From the NCBI GenBank assembly GCA_023362775.1, contig JALMGJ010000014.1, forward strand, positions 3,359,001 through 3,423,000: a DNA stretch of 64,000 nt. Reading direction: 5' to 3'. The position numbers and the translations under genes are program-made. The notes under the pieces are model-generated. The model made no database searches. It was not told where the DNA came from and was given only the letters and a program-made list of their open reading frames with translations. Shown here one piece after another: positions 33,801 to 46,808 of this stretch. Within the stretch, counting starts at the first letter, position 1. Each line of letters opens with the position of its first letter. Source of the stretch: Charina bottae (taxonomy: Eukaryota; Chordata; Lepidosauria; Squamata; Charinaidae).

Positions 33801-34744
33801 TTTCTATACTATATTAAAGCATATGCTGATGTGTAGAAAAGTTTGCGATGTGGGTTACTGGCGGGATTTCTTCTACCTTTCCTTCAAATCTGTTTTAAGT
33901 TGGACTTTACACTGGGACAAATCTTTAAGGAAACTAGCTACATGGAAGAGAACAGAATTGGGAGCTCATTGGAATGGATGGAAACCATGTGCTAAGAATG
34001 CTGGAGGGTCTCTTCCCATTACTTTCTAGCTAAAAATATAGTTTACCCATTTAGAGGAAAAAAACAGCAAAAATGTCCAGAATGAAATGTGTTTCTCTCA
34101 AGAGCTACAATTATGATCATATTTTATTTTCCTGTGTGTGATAGCAATTACCAATTTCTTCCTTTATTCCAGAGATGGGCATTCTCCAGCTCACTGGACA
34201 CTTAAGGTCCATATTTTTCAAATTTTAGTGGCAAAAATTTGGAAGGTCTGTCTGGAGCAGCTTTAAGAGCAGTGATGAGAGCAATTTGCCTCCCAGATGC
34301 CTCCTCCTCCCATTCTCATCCTGATCTTTCTCCACAGAATTCAGGATCTGAATTTGACCAGCTCACAAGTAACTTAACACATATGTTTTAAGAGATTACC
34401 TATTTTCCCTTTCGGTATGAGACAATGGTATTAACTTTGTCTCTTGGGAGGATCAGCTTTGACAAGAACTCACCCTCCATATGCCGGAATTAACTCTTTG
34501 GCAACAGAGTGAATGTTACTCAGTCCTTGCATGAAAGAGGGAAATGTGTTCCAACTTGGTGTATACTGCCAAGCCACACCAAATGCTTCTATGTATCATC
34601 TTTCCGTTTCAACTCTTGCCCTAGATATTTTTTTTGAGTGCTTGTAGTGGCTTACAACATCCAAACAGCTTCACTATATGCCCAGTATTGCAGAAGAAAG
34701 TGAGTAAAAGGCTTTTGGAAAAAATCCTATTTTTCCCCAACGTC
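33801..34744. other. Intergenic stretch without recognised features
   Basis: Nothing recognised. Confidence 0.4.
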
Positions 34745-34752
34745 ACATAGAA

Positions 34753-34994
34753 CAGGGGTCCCCAACCTGTGGACCGCGGCCTCTTAGGAAGTGGGCCACA
34801 CAGCAGGTGAGCGGTGGTGGTCTGTGCGATTGGCTCCCGCCTGCAAACCCCGCCCCGTCCACGTGATTGGCTCCTGCCTGCAAACCCCGCCCCGTCCACG
34901 CGATTGGCTCCTGCCTGCAAACCCCACCCCCTGGTCCGTGGAAAAATTGTCTTCCACGACCGGTCCCTGGTGCCAAAAAGGTTGGGTACCCCTG
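34753..34994. mobile_element. hAT-type miniature element with 37-bp modules
   Basis: Ends caggggtccccaacc and ggttgggtacccctg; exact 8-bp duplication acatagaa at 34745-34752 and 34995-35002. The core has three modules built around gattggctcccgcctgcaaa, starting near 34829, 34866 and 34903. Confidence 0.92.
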
Positions 34995-35242
34995 ACATAG
35001 AAAATAATGTCCTTCATGAGGTTCAAGGAAAGAAGTACTTGCAAAGAACTTGCTTTGTTCTTCCCGAACACTTCCTGATCCATAAGTTAGAGAAGGAATT
35101 GCTCCCAAAATTTTCCTCTTCCTGCTCCATTGCTTGGTCCTTTGGTCTTTGGTCTAGTAGACTCGTGGGCTTGTAGGCAGCAGCAGCAGCAGCAATCTTC
35201 TCTTTAAGTATTTGTACAGTAGTGACGAACTTGTAGACTCTT

Positions 35243-35340
35243 CCGTTACCAACTTTGCTCAGACTGAAGAAGCTCCTTGGATAAGGAGTGAAACGTTTCT
35301 ACTAAGAAAATAGAAATCCAGTTGACATGATTCAAGCCAC
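35243..35340 (+). mobile_element. Penelope-like terminal repeat, family A, short copy
   Basis: Contains taccaactttgctcagactg and tagaaatccagttgacatga as at 17830-17970. Possible 8-bp duplication agactctt at 35235-35242 and 35341-35348. The hammerhead-like core at 35258-35306 has one G-T wobble in stem II and a mismatch in stem I. Confidence 0.7.
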
Positions 35341-35407
35341 AGACTCTTTGCTTGTATTAATCCTAGTAACAAAAAATTAAATTTCTGTCCTTGTAGTTTT
35401 CTTGGCA

Positions 35408-35744
35408 ATTGGGGTGTGGTGGCTCAGCGGGTAAGACGCCAGGCTTGTCGATCAGAAGATCGCAAGTTCGGAGGTTCGAATCCCTAGCCCTGCGTGCGGA
35501 GTGAGCTCCCGCACTAGCCCCAGCTCTTGCCAACGTAGCAATTCGAAAGCATGAAAATGCAAGTAGATGAATAGGTACCACTTCGGTGGGTAGGTAACAG
35601 CGTTCCGCGTGTGTCATGCCAGCCACATGACCATGGAAGCGTCTTCGGACAGCGCTGGCTCTTCGGCTAACAAACGGAGATGAGTACCGGCCCCTAGAGT
35701 CGGACACGACTGCACAAATGTGCGGGGGGAACCTTTACCTTTAC
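35408..35744 (+). mobile_element. Sauria-type SINE
   Basis: Full forward copy, ggggtgtggtggctcagcgg to the cctttacctttac tail. Exact 14-bp duplication tagttttcttggca at 35394-35407 and 35745-35758. Confidence 0.94.
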
Positions 35745-35844
35745 TAGTTTTCTTGGCAGCAGTATGTAATCTGCCTTGGTTCAGGATGTTTTCTTCAAAT
35801 CCCAGTCTAGCCTACAGCTGTGCTATTCCTTGGAGGCCTCAGTA

Positions 35845-36721
35845 AGATAAAGAAATGCATTTAAGAAATATGGATGGTAATCTAATACAGGGTGAGGCAC
35901 ATTTCAGTCTAATGATTCAAACAAGATGAAATGCATTTAACTCTGTAATGGATTGGACCCTACTCTATTTTGATTGATGGCCACTGATATAACTTTACAA
36001 TACCTCTTTTTATTGGACAGACCTGGGAATCTTTTGGAAGCAATATAATACAAAATGAAGGGTTGACATTTTAAAAGCAGGGATTAAGCAGTTTCTCAAA
36101 TATATGTTCCATCCTACCATTTTTAAATTTAATAGCATCTGTATTTTACATTTAAAAATAAATTTTGAATATTTTTTTCTTAGTTTCCAGTAAAGGTCAT
36201 CTATGACCTCATGATATTTAATGCAATAGTGCTCTAATATTGCATCTTCTGAGGTTCATTTCAGTATGATCTATCTGAAGGAAAACCGTGCTTGTGTTTC
36301 ATTTTATCAGCCTAGGTTGCAAGAAGTGAAAATTGTAAAATAAGTATTGAATTCAGAGGAATGCTGCAGTGGTTACTTTTCTGTGCTTAAACCTTTTATG
36401 ATCATAGTTGCTCACATCAACGGTGAACATTGGGAAGCTGTGATGGAAATCTGACTTTAAGTCCTGTTCTCACCTTGGGTATGGAAACTAGGGTCTAATC
36501 CAGCAGTGCTAGATTCAGCCCTGAAATTTCTGACTCAGTTTCTGTGCCCAGACTTCACCAACTGATACATTCACCATTTTGCCTTCTGAAAAATGGGTGT
36601 TTTGTGATGGTCCAGACCATCCATGGATGCCATTTTGTGCAGGTGCTGGTGATACATTTCTAACATGAGAACCAACAAAGAGGTTGCCCATGCAGCTTTC
36701 GGATGACAACTACAGTACAAA

Positions 36722-36765
<44 letters not shown>

Positions 36766-38137
36766 AATTAATAATGCATCATTGTTCACACCCTTGTGCT
36801 TGGCAGCATCATGAGCCTTCTGTTTCAACTCTACCCATCTCTTGTCTCTTTCTTGTTTCTTCCAACTGCATTAACATAATCTAACACAGATATGTCAGGT
36901 TCAGCTATTTACCAGCTGCCCTCATTTCCCTTGACTTTTCAGAAGACCCAGTTGTAGGCAATTTACGGTTAGTCTGTGATGGCACAGAAAGATCTGCAGT
37001 AACCCCAAAGGAAGTGAGCTTCCTGTTTGATGAAATTAACGTTGGCAGTCTTATCCCTTCCCCTGTGCAAAATGATTGATGAAATGAGGAGATCTGGTGC
37101 TTTAAAAGGTTGTGCTTAGCCTTCAGCGAAGTGTGGCTTTGGAAAGCATTAAAAGAACCCCAAGAAGAGAGATGGGGGTGGGGAATTCCTTTAAATATCT
37201 ACATCCACAAAGGACTCCAGGGCTGAAGATGAAATATGTATAAATGCTTGGCAGCTGCAGAAGCATTGCGGCTCATGAAAGATCTTTGGTAAATTTAGTG
37301 TGGGTGTCTATGTGAGCGTGTGATTGAAGTCTGTTGAGGGCCTTTGCCCATTATTGAGTTATAGTGCTCAGTAATGAAACTCTGCCAGCATGAAATTTGC
37401 TGTCCCCATTGATCCTATCTTGCCTCTATTGCTTCTTTCGAGTCACTGCACTTCCCTAATTTCAAGTTAATGGATGACAAACACATTTTACACACTTTGC
37501 GGCTGTCCTTGTATGGTGTTTGAATAGGGAGGAAATAGATTTCAGCCTCAATATTGCTAAGGATGACTTAAGCCTGTCTCATTCATGTGCTGGGCATAAA
37601 ACAAAGGTGATGTAGTGGGACTACAGCAGAAAAAAAAGTGATATCGGCAGGGTCAGGTGCAAGTGGTGAACATGGCCAAATAAGAGGTCAAATTATGAAG
37701 GTTTGTAGAGAAGTCCACCCTAGATGCAGAGAACAACATTTAGAGAGCAAAATGCCATTTAAACCTCTTGAAGTAGCAGAACTGGTTGTTGTCAGCAGCA
37801 TCAGGGTTAATGTACAATTAATGTACTGTTAATTCTGTACATTTTGATTCAGCAAATTAGGTTTCAGAATGTGGGTGTGGAGACCTTGAGGTCTCCTCAG
37901 ACATACAGAATTAATGGGGTTGAGGTGGTGTGAAAGTTCAACCTGCATGGCTTGCTTGATGAAGTCTCTGTGCACCTATATGCCATTGCAACATGCTGCA
38001 GTCGTTAAGTAAAGAATATGATGGGGTGTGTGTGTTTGTGTTGTCAAGTGAAAAGTTTATCTCACATGGTTGGGTTGGTGATTCCTCCCAAATGGCACAC
38101 GGAGAATATGTGTAAAGTAGCTTTCCTAATCCCAGGT
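35845..38137. other. Intergenic stretch, one microsatellite
   Basis: (aaat)n microsatellite at 36718-36763. A possible 5S-derived SINE scrap (cagtctagcctacagctg, tattccttggagg) lies just before, at 35760-35840. Nothing else was recognised. Confidence 0.4.
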
Positions 38138-38262
38138 TCTTCTAGATATGTTGGTCAACAATACCCATATCTTCAGTCAAGAAGCTAATGGCCATCTTGG
38201 CTGAACATGATGGAAACATGTCTCCAATACATTTGGAAGACAGGAGGTTGGAGAAGATGGTG
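38138..38262. mobile_element. Old palindromic miniature element
   Basis: agatatgttggtcaacaata, gccatcttggctgaacatga and aatacatttggaagacagg keep the order of a hairpin-like reptile element. It is related to 7338-7437. Confidence 0.45.
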
Positions 38263-38961
38263 GGGGTGGGCACAGATTATATAAAGAGCTTCAAAGAAGG
38301 GAATACAAGCACAAGTGCTTAGAATTGGATGTCCTGCTTTGAAGAGTTTCTCTTTTTTCTTCCTTTTAAGTTTCCTGTTCTCCTTAAGAAAGAAGGGAAT
38401 GAAAGAAGAAGGAAGAGGCCTGGATGTGTTTCTGAGCAAGGAAGGATCTGAGGCCCTTCGGCAACCATTTTTGCACCTCATGCTAATTTTCAACAGCATC
38501 TTCTATTCTTAGCTGATGCAAAATGATCCCTTCCCTCCAATACACAGAAAAACTCCTTCAGAGGACTGTATTGGAAAAGGATTTGTAAAGAAAATCTTGT
38601 TGGGAGGAGCCTTCAGTTTCAAGAGGTTGCTGTGTGTGAGAAATAACTAGAATGAAACAGCAATTACTTCTTTGTCCTTGTGATGAAGTACAAATGGGAT
38701 GGCCCATCTTTGTAGGTAAACACCTAGGATGTCAAGTCATCTAAGGTGCAAAATTAAGTAACTGAAGTACTTTTTTGTAGGGGTGTATGGTTTATTTAGG
38801 GCATTAGTTGCTGGCAGCTAGGCTAGTACGAATGAGGTACAGTTGCATGTTTATTTAATCACCATTTTGTTATAATGGGAATATTGGGTCTCCTAATGTA
38901 GATTATACCTCTGGTTCTAGTCCTGGGAACAGCTGAAAAACACTGCTTGTATGTTGTAGAG

Positions 38962-39094
38962 CAGTGTTTCTCAACTTATGAATTTTAAGATGTGTGGACT
39001 TCAACTCCCAGAATTCCTCAGCCAGCATGCTGGCTAGGGAATTCTGGGAGTTGAAGTCCACACATCTTAAAATTGACATGGTTGAGAAACACTG
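38962..39094. mobile_element. hAT-type hairpin MITE
   Basis: The ends cagtgtttctcaac and gttgagaaacactg are perfect inverted repeats; the exact 8-bp duplication ttgtagag is at 38954-38961 and 39095-39102. The interior is nearly palindromic too (atgtgtggacttcaactccc against gggagttgaagtccacacat), so a transcript would fold into a long hairpin. Confidence 0.95.
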
Positions 39095-39102
39095 TTGTAG
39101 AG

Positions 39103-40057
39103 TGAAAAAAGAAACCCACCTCAACCAGTGCCCATACTAAGCATTCAGGGCTGCCCAGGAAGAACAAGATTTTCCATAAAATGGATCCTTAGTTAGCACA
39201 AACATTGAGGCTAGAGATGTATTCTTGGTCTTTCAAAATAATGGAAGCCAATCCAGTATTGGGGCAGGGACTTACTTCCGTGTTAGAGTACAATATATCA
39301 CGGCTGCACAATGGTTCTAGGAACAGACCAGAACATTTAATGAAAGGATTTGAGAAGCGAGAATACTTTGTGGGGAGGTAGGAAGAAGCCTGCTGTTGAG
39401 TTTTCGCTCCAGGCCATGACACAGATAGCCTTTATTCTCTAAAAGAGGTAAGTGCTGCTGTGGGAAGACAGATTAGTTTGAAGCACCGCCTTTGTGACAG
39501 CAGCCAAATGCAAAGATTCTCCATTAACCAGGTGTCTGAATTATACCATTCATGCTGCAACTTGCAGAACAATAATAAGAAGGAGAAGGGACTTAGAGAG
39601 TTGGACTTTGAAGGATGTCAAATGGAATCCATCCCCAGAAGGCTGGGCATCTTCATTCAACATTAGCCAGGCTGCCTGAAGCAGATGGAAGTTGTAACTG
39701 AGCAACAGCTGGAGGGCTACAAGTTTTCCGTTACAGCTTGGAAACTTTCTCTTCTGATATTTTGAATAAACTTCACATTGGTCAAAATGAGATTTTAACC
39801 CCGGCCGTCTCTTTGTATATTGAATGTTAGCTGAGACCAGGAAGAAGGAGAAGGAACTGTGGAAAATCCTGTTTTTATTTATTATGATTTGCTTCCCTCA
39901 TCTTCTTGACCATGTAACGTGATGATATAGTCTCATTTATTTTCTTTGAAATATATGTGTATGTGTGTGTGTAGAGAAAAACTGTGTGTGTGTAACCCTA
40001 AAAGACAAGAAGAAAGGAAATTAAAAATAAATCCACAGCAGCATACCCGTTATATCA
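39103..40057. other. Intergenic stretch without recognised features
   Basis: A short (tg)n run lies at 39957-39972. Nothing else was recognised. Confidence 0.4.
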
Positions 40058-40215
40058 AATCTATTTCACATATATTTATTTATTACCTTTTAATCCCACC
40101 TTTATTTTTGGTCAACTCAAGACGATGTACATACCTAATGCTCCTACCTCCTATTTTCTCAACAATAACAACCACCTTGTGAGGTGGGCTGGGCTGAGAG
40201 AGAGGGACTGGCATG
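40058..40215 (-). mobile_element. SINE fragment, L2-like tail end
   Basis: atcccacctttatttttggt, tacatacctaatgctcctac, caccttgtgaggtgggctg and gagagagagggactgg: reversed 3' half of the SINE at 24445. Confidence 0.7.
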
Positions 40216-41119
40216 CTAAATTGTGTGATTGTTCTTTCCGAGCTGGATAGAGTTGAGCTTCTTGGGAAATTTGAATCTTTCCTCAAATATGAACTTCAGT
40301 ATCCAAAAATGCCACATTCAGCGGATTTAATGGATACGCTATTGTGCTAATTTTCTACCTGTTGTATGCCAAATACATTATTATTGGGAGTGCCATATGG
40401 TAGGTCAAGAACATGAGGCTCTGTTGAGGAGATCTCTGCAAGGTGAGGAGATATGGTGGCTGTTGCATTAAATATATCTTGACTTCATATTAGCAGTTGG
40501 CACATAGGGAGAAAAAACCTTGGTCAACAGGTGTCGAACCCAATATGTTTGGCATATTAGGAGCAGCATGATCAGACAGTGTGTCCGTATCGTATGTCTG
40601 TTGAGAGGGTGGTCTTTTTGGCCCAGCAGGAGAGACATAGCAATTGTGAGCTCCAGTTCCAAATCACTTGACTTGGAGCTGATCTCTTCCACCAGGTTGA
40701 CTTCGATACTAAAAATGGAAGACACCGGGGATGTTCTCCATCCTAAGCACAATGCAAGTGGCAGGTGTCAGACTTTTGCATATTTCTAAATGCTTCTACA
40801 AACTTCTGTTGGCAGGGACATGAAGTCTTCTACACAAAAAGAAGCCAGCCTACATCGCCACAACGGAGAAATACACATTATTCCTAAACTGCAGGTCAGA
40901 TGTAATAGAAAATTAAAGCTTTACTTTGGATTTGTGAGCCAAAGAGCTATGGTTTATTATATGCTGTAGAATTCACAGCTTTGGCACTGTTACAGCTTGA
41001 GCTTGTCCCAAAGCTTTATTCTTTTTTTTAAAAAAAATATTAATATTTTACACTGCCCAAATCCAGACAGAGGTAGAGGTACTAGAAACACTTCTTGATG
41101 GAAGAGTGTTAGAGTGTTC
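40216..41119. other. Intergenic stretch without recognised features
   Basis: Nothing recognised. Confidence 0.4.
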
Positions 41120-41251
41120 ACTTTCGCAGGTCTGTAAAGCAAAGGGAAGCAGAAGTAAGATCGTAAGCACAGTCGCAGTTTCACTTAGTGACCGCTTCAC
41201 TTAACAACCAAGTTGCCGGTCCCAATTGTGGTTGCTAAACGAGAACTACCT
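41120..41251 (-). mobile_element. TA-targeting DNA transposon, truncated
   Basis: Ends gagaactacctg followed by TA at 41252. Matches the reverse complement of the left half of 48572-48798 (gcaaagg-aagc-gaagtaaga and tta-c-accaagttgcc). Confidence 0.65.
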
Positions 41252-41730
41252 GTACTCTGTTCTTGGAATAAATGCTGAAGTCAGTGATTGTTGTTCAACT
41301 ATAAGCATTCTAGACTGAAATTAGTTTTGAGCTGCTTTTCAACTTGGGTTTATACGAGTGCTTTGATTATTGAGAAAGAAAAGTGATGCTACCAATTCTC
41401 TTAGTTGTTTTCATCTTCTGGCCCCTGGCATTCTTCCAAATGGGGATGGTAAGAATTAGAAGCACTGTATCATCTCTTCTATGCCTGCAGGAGTGGGGAA
41501 TTCCAGAAAACAGCTCTAGCGTTTTGCCTCTTTGCTTGTTTTATGCATATATCTGAGCAGCAGGAGAGTGGGATTTTGCCCCATTTGGATTATTTTAAAT
41601 TGGGACTTTGTTATTCTAAAAAACCTTGGGTGTTTCTGAGGTTGCCAAGGAAGCCCTCTGGTTTCTTGATGGTCTTTGTTTTCTATTCGTCTCCCATGTC
41701 AGTTGTCACCACTAAGCTAGATGTTGGGTA
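41252..41730. other. Intergenic stretch without recognised features
   Basis: Nothing recognised. Confidence 0.4.
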
Positions 41731-42355
41731 GAGCCAGTTTTGTGTAGTGGTTAAGGCACCAGACTAGAAACCAGGAGACTGTGAGTTCTAGTCCCACTTT
41801 AGGCATGAAGCCGACCGGGTGACCTTGGGCCAGTCCCTCTCCCTCAGCCCTAGGAAGGAGCCAATGGCAAACCAGGAGACTGAGTTCTAGTCCCACTTTA
41901 GGCATGAAGCCGACTGGGTGACCTTGGGCCAGTCCCTGTCTCTCAGCCCTAGAAAGAAGCCAATGGCAAACCAGGAGACTGAGAGTTCTAGTCCCGCCTT
42001 AGGCACGAAAGCTGGCTGGGTGACCTTGGGCCAGTCCCTGTCTCTCAGCCCTAGAAAGAAGCCAATGGCAAACCAGGAGACTGAGAGTTCTAGTCCCACT
42101 TTAGGCATGAAGCTGACTGGGTGACCTTGGGCCAGTCCCTGTCTCTCAGCCCTAGGAAGGAGCCAATGGCAAACCAGGAGACTGAGAGTTCTAGTCCCAC
42201 TTTAGGCATGAAGCTGACTGGGTGACCTTGGGCCAGTCCCTGTCTCTCAGCCCTAGGAAGGAGCCAATGGCAAACCACTTCTGAAAAACCTTGCCAAGAA
42301 AACTGCAGGGACTTGTCCAGGCAGTTGCCTGGAGTCAAAAACTAACTCGAAGGCC
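41731..42355 (+). mobile_element. tRNA-derived SINE with five core modules
   Basis: Head gagccagttttgtgtagtgg, then five tandem modules of 99-102 bp that start at aaaccaggagactg near 41768, 41869, 41968, 42070 and 42171; the last passes at 42272 into the normal continuation aaaccacttctgaaaaacc and the tail ggagtcaaaaactaactcg. A copy with the usual single core would be about 215 bp. Confidence 0.85.
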
Positions 42356-43213
42356 TGCACACATTCTTACATGTTATAGGATTTATCAATCCAATTGTTA
42401 CAATTGGGCTTCTGTGACTGCAGAAAGTTCCCTCTGAATTGTAGATAGCAATTTCATTGCTTTTGTTGCAACAGGAAAGATTTCTATACATAACCAGGTG
42501 GTTTATATTGAGTTTTCTAGGGAATGTTGTTAACAATAACAAACAAGAGTCCAGGTTCACTTCGGAATGAATGTTGCTGGGCTCTGTGGAAAATCACAGT
42601 CCTTCTGTCCTGGACTGCATCTGGACAGGAATTCAAAGGATCTTATTTATCTATTTAAAGCAAATTTATTTATTTAAAATAAGTTAAGGCTCACAGCCCC
42701 AGCGTTCTTTTCCTTTCTTAAAAAAAAGCATATTGAAAAGAAATGTTCCAAATCAGTTCATTTTTGTTCATCTAGATGTGTTTGAATGAACGTCAGGGGT
42801 TTTAATAAACTTCATTCAGTTTGAATGCTTTTAATAAAATCAGCTTGCTGAAAAGTCAGGAAGGATCTGGAGAGTTTCATCAGATAATTATGCGGAAGAG
42901 GACAAAGCAATCTGGATATGTCTATTGTGGAAAGAGAAAATCGGTGTTTTCTCTTTAGGGAAATGTGTAGGCAGTTTATTATGCAGGAGACCCCTAAATG
43001 CATGCTTGGGGGATAAGAATAATCTAGAAGCATGGAATGTACTTTCCCTTCTCTTGCATAAAATATAAAAGCCATTATTGCAGGATCTGTTGGTACCCTG
43101 ATGTTCAAAACCAATGGGGGGATTTTAATTGAGCTGAATTAGCAGTATTTGAACCTTGTTCATCCCCAGTTCTTTTCTACTTTTGGGCTTGAAAATGTAG
43201 ACTTCTGATGTGA
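42356..43213. other. Intergenic stretch without recognised features
   Basis: A+T-rich; possible L2-like tail at 42640-42700 only. Confidence 0.4.
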
Positions 43214-43280
43214 CCTTCCTTCCTTCCTTCCTTCCTTCCTTCCTTCCTTCCTTCCTTCCTTCCTTCCTTCCTTCCTTCCC
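43214..43280 (+). repeat. (TTCC)n microsatellite
   Basis: About 16 perfect units. Confidence 0.95.
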
Positions 43281-44296
43281 CCAACCTCTTGCCCCAGTCT
43301 ACTCCCTTCTTGTCCCTTCCACTTTATCTGTGGAGCTCAGCCATCCCAGCCTAGTTAAATGTTATTATTTTCCCCCTTCCCCTTTTGGTTTTAAATCTTT
43401 TAGTGATCTTTAAGCAGGTTGTCACAATGTGTTACTGTGAGAATTCACAACAATCACCAGGAACAGATTGTAAAGTGATAGCCACGTGACTCCTGTCTGT
43501 TACTCTTGTAACATCTCAGCATAAAAGGGTCTTTAATTACATACGCCTCCAGCTATAGCTGAAGGGCACAGCTGCTGGCAGTGCCTTTAGAAGTGTGGTT
43601 AGAACTTCCAGGTGAAGGACCTCAGGCTGTATAAGCAGTGATGAGGTTGGGCTAATATTCCCCTTTTAAGAATATTTAAAAGAAAAACGATGCTGGATCA
43701 AGCCGAAGGCTATGTGGTTCCCCATGCTCTTTCCACAGAAGCCAAACAGAAGCTGAAATGAAGTTTGTACATGAGCAGAATAACATCAGTTCCTTTGTGT
43801 TCCCTAGAAACTGCTATTGGAAGAGAGCTACCTCTAATACTGGAGGCAAGATAGACCTATTCCGAAGGGTTACTACCCAATAATATGCCTCTTTTAAAGA
43901 CTTCTATGGAGATGTCCATTAAATTGGCCTTCTGAGGTGGCCTTCTAACTTCTATTCTTCTGTCTCTTGAAAGCGGTGCCCATTAAAGTTTATGCATTGT
44001 ATCAAAAAAGGTCTGCCTGCCTTCTGCCAGAAATCTATTCTTGCTCTGCTTGATGCCATGACACCAACTTCTAGTTCTATGCAAAGGACCCTTGTGGGAT
44101 GTTATATACTAACACTGCTTATTTTACGGACAAGCATCATGTAGAACAACACCTCCACCAACACAAACAGGAAAAGCCATGGTATATAAACAGAGAGCAA
44201 GTCCCACTCCCTTTTCGCACTGAAGATGTTGCCTAGTCTGGCAATGAAATGTCTGCAAGAAAACAAGGCTCAGAGAGCACCAAGGACTCCACATCA
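43281..44296. other. Intergenic stretch without recognised features
   Basis: Nothing recognised. Confidence 0.4.
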
Positions 44297-44490
44297 TGTA
44301 GTGGTTACGGTGTTGGACTTAGACTGGGGAGACCCAAATGCTACCCTCAACCATGAAACTGAGGTGGGTCCATCATTCTCCCTATCACATAAGGTTGTTG
44401 CTGGGGTGGGGGATGGGGTGAGAATTGGAAGAGGGAATGTTATGTACACCACACTGAGCTCATGGAGGAAAGGTGGGATATAAATCAAGC
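44297..44490 (+). mobile_element. MIR-like SINE
   Basis: catgtagtggttacggtgtt ggacttagactggggagacc, then accatgaaactgagg, acataaggttgttgctggg and ggaaaggtgggatataaatc: full order of an amniote MIR-like SINE with a worn core. Confidence 0.7.
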
Positions 44491-45162
44491 AAATATTGTA
44501 AATAAGGGCTTGATGTGTTTTTGATTTTTGTTTGCTTAACTTTGGCTCTTTCTAATCAAATAGGAGACTACATTATGCACACAGAGAGAAAAATACATTT
44601 TTTTCATACTTTTCCTGATCAATGATGCTACATCATTTGCAGCAAAGAGAAGAGTCATGTCTGAACGCAGTTGTTAAAAGGAATCTTACCAAGGTTTGCC
44701 CCAAGCTGGGAATGAAAAGACGCAGGCAGTTGCTGGAACAGAGGTTTGCTGGTTTATTTCCCAAGAGCATATGCAGAGTACAAGGTACAGAGTATGCTGG
44801 TTGGAAGGTGGCCACACTTGTATTTCCCCCACAGGCCATTTATATAGGAGAGCTTGGTCGTTGCTATGCAAAGGTGTTCCCGCCCCCTAGGAACTTGAGA
44901 GAAGTGTAATTTGCCGGATTTCAGAGAGGAGGCGCTCTGTGGTTGGGCCCCCTGCTGTTTGTGTTTCCTGTCTGTGTTCCCTGTGGGCTGTGGCTTTGTC
45001 TACTACTTGGAATGTGCACCTTGGAAGGAATCTTTTGTTATTCGATTATGGAGATCTGTTTGGCTGGGGAAGAAGGTCTACCTGAATGGGCTGACTAAGT
45101 TCTGTGAATGAGCTGACCTTTTGTGTTCCAAGGTTTCTGATTGAATCGGAAGGGAATCCTTT
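44491..45162. other. Intergenic stretch, possibly a retroelement remnant
   Basis: 44690-45150 is less A+T-rich than the surroundings and contains ggtttgctggtttatttccc. It looks like repeat-derived sequence but I cannot name a family and saw no second copy here. Confidence 0.35.
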
Positions 45163-45170
45163 GTCTAAGC

Positions 45171-45358
45171 CAGAGCTTTCCAAACTTTCCAAACAAAAGT
45201 GACACACTTTTTAGACATGCATCATTTTGCAACACACTCTTACAGCAGGGCACAAGGCAGGCACTAGGACCTGTGCGGAATCACAGCAGGTTTGGAGGCA
45301 GCAGCAGCCACCGCAGCGGCACACTAACGTGTCCGGACACACAGTTTGGAAAGCTCTG
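45171..45358. mobile_element. hAT-type miniature element, one module
   Basis: Ends cagagctttccaaac and gtttggaaagctctg; exact 8-bp duplication gtctaagc at 45163-45170 and 45359-45366. Interior has one copy of the ggcacaaggcaggcactagg acctgcg module. Confidence 0.92.
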
Positions 45359-45366
45359 GTCTAAGC

Positions 45367-46444
45367 AGTTGGCTTCCTTTTATATGTTTAATCTCTGGGA
45401 TCCCCTTTTGCATAGAACCCATTCTGTTTGTAATTTTTAACCTTTTACCTTGCTCAAGGAGAAGGCAATGTTGCATGGGAAGAAAATGGAGGTTTGCCAA
45501 GGAAAAAATATGGAAGGGGGTGCGTTTGTTTGAAATCTTCTAACACAGTCTTTAGCATGCAGACAGCTGCTGCTGCTGTTGTTATGAAGAGCTTGAGCCA
45601 CAACACAAGTCATCTTCACACACTTTCTCTTCCCTTCACTTTCACGGCTGAAAGCTTTTTCAGAACCTTTCACTTACACTCTTGATGACTGGCAACTTGT
45701 CACCTCATACCAACACATCAAATGGTTGGCAAACATAACTAAAGTTTGTTGAAGCAAGCCAGCTCTACAAGAATAAAATTTGGAAGGCAGGAAGTATTAA
45801 ATGGTGCTATTTGAATGTAACTTTTGCAATCAACCCTTGTCTGAAAGAGGCCAATGCATCTAGGATTGTGCACCACGATGGTCCTTCTTATGCCCTTAAA
45901 CATTTCTGCTTATTTGTGTTGGTGTGTGACTCTTGCTGTTTCTCCTTCAGTGAGTAATAATGCCACTTCTTTTGAATTATTCACTGATGACCTTTATGGG
46001 GGCAGAGAAAAAAGAAGCAAAACAACCCAGATTCTCTGGAAATAAAATGCAAATATGCTTCCTTGGCCCACGGCACCATTGTGTTTGGGGTTAAAATTAA
46101 ACAACTTGCCTGAAAAATGTGAGAGCAAAGTCCTCCATCCTCCAACAAGCCTCAAGCAAATATGGTCCTCCGACTCTGCACAAGGGAAGAGTATTTGTTG
46201 GTCTATTAATGTCCAGAAAATCTCTTTAGATGGTGCAAACTAATGACTGTATTTCATTTTCTGTTGACCTAAGCTGCCTTTTTTCCATCAATGTTAATAT
46301 TAATGCAATATTAATCTGAATTAATCCAAGTATCTGAATTATGTTGAATGAACATAAGAAGAACTGATGTTGTTTGCTGCAAGTTAGATGCTTCTGTTTT
46401 CATTATGGTTATGAGAAGGGCATTCTTTCTCCTTTAAATCACTT
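45367..46444. other. Intergenic stretch without recognised features
   Basis: Nothing recognised. Confidence 0.4.
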
Positions 46445-46458
46445 TATTTTTCCTTTGT

Positions 46459-46794
46459 GGGGGCGTGGTGGCTCAGCGGGTAAGACGCCAGGCTTGTTGA
46501 TCGGAAGATTGCAAGTTCGGAGGTTCGAATCCCTAGCCCTGCGTGCAGAGTGAGCTCCTGCACTAGCTCCAGCTCTTGCCAACCTAGCAATTCGAAAGCA
46601 TGCAAATGCAAGTAGATGAATAGGTACCACTTCGGTGGGCAGGTAACAGCGTTCCGCGTGCATCATGCCGGCCACATGACCGTGGAAGCGTCTTCGGACA
46701 ACGCTGGCTCTTTGGCTAACAAACGGAGATGAGCACCGGCCCCTAGAGTCGGACACGACTGCACAAATGTGCGGGGGGTACCTTTACCTTTACC
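46459..46794 (+). mobile_element. Sauria-type SINE
   Basis: Full forward copy (gggggcgtggtggctcagcg to tttacctttacc). Exact 14-bp duplication tatttttcctttgt at 46445-46458 and 46795-46808. Confidence 0.94.
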
Positions 46795-46808
46795 TATTTT
46801 TCCTTTGT

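Noticed and set aside
41731..42355. CRISPR-like or satellite array (five ~100-bp repeats)
   Set aside because: There are no spacers. The units are the internal core of one SINE, bounded by its head and tail.
46459..46530. tRNA gene
   Set aside because: Box A and box B-like words are present, but as the head of a Sauria-type SINE with target-site duplications; no cloverleaf was evident.
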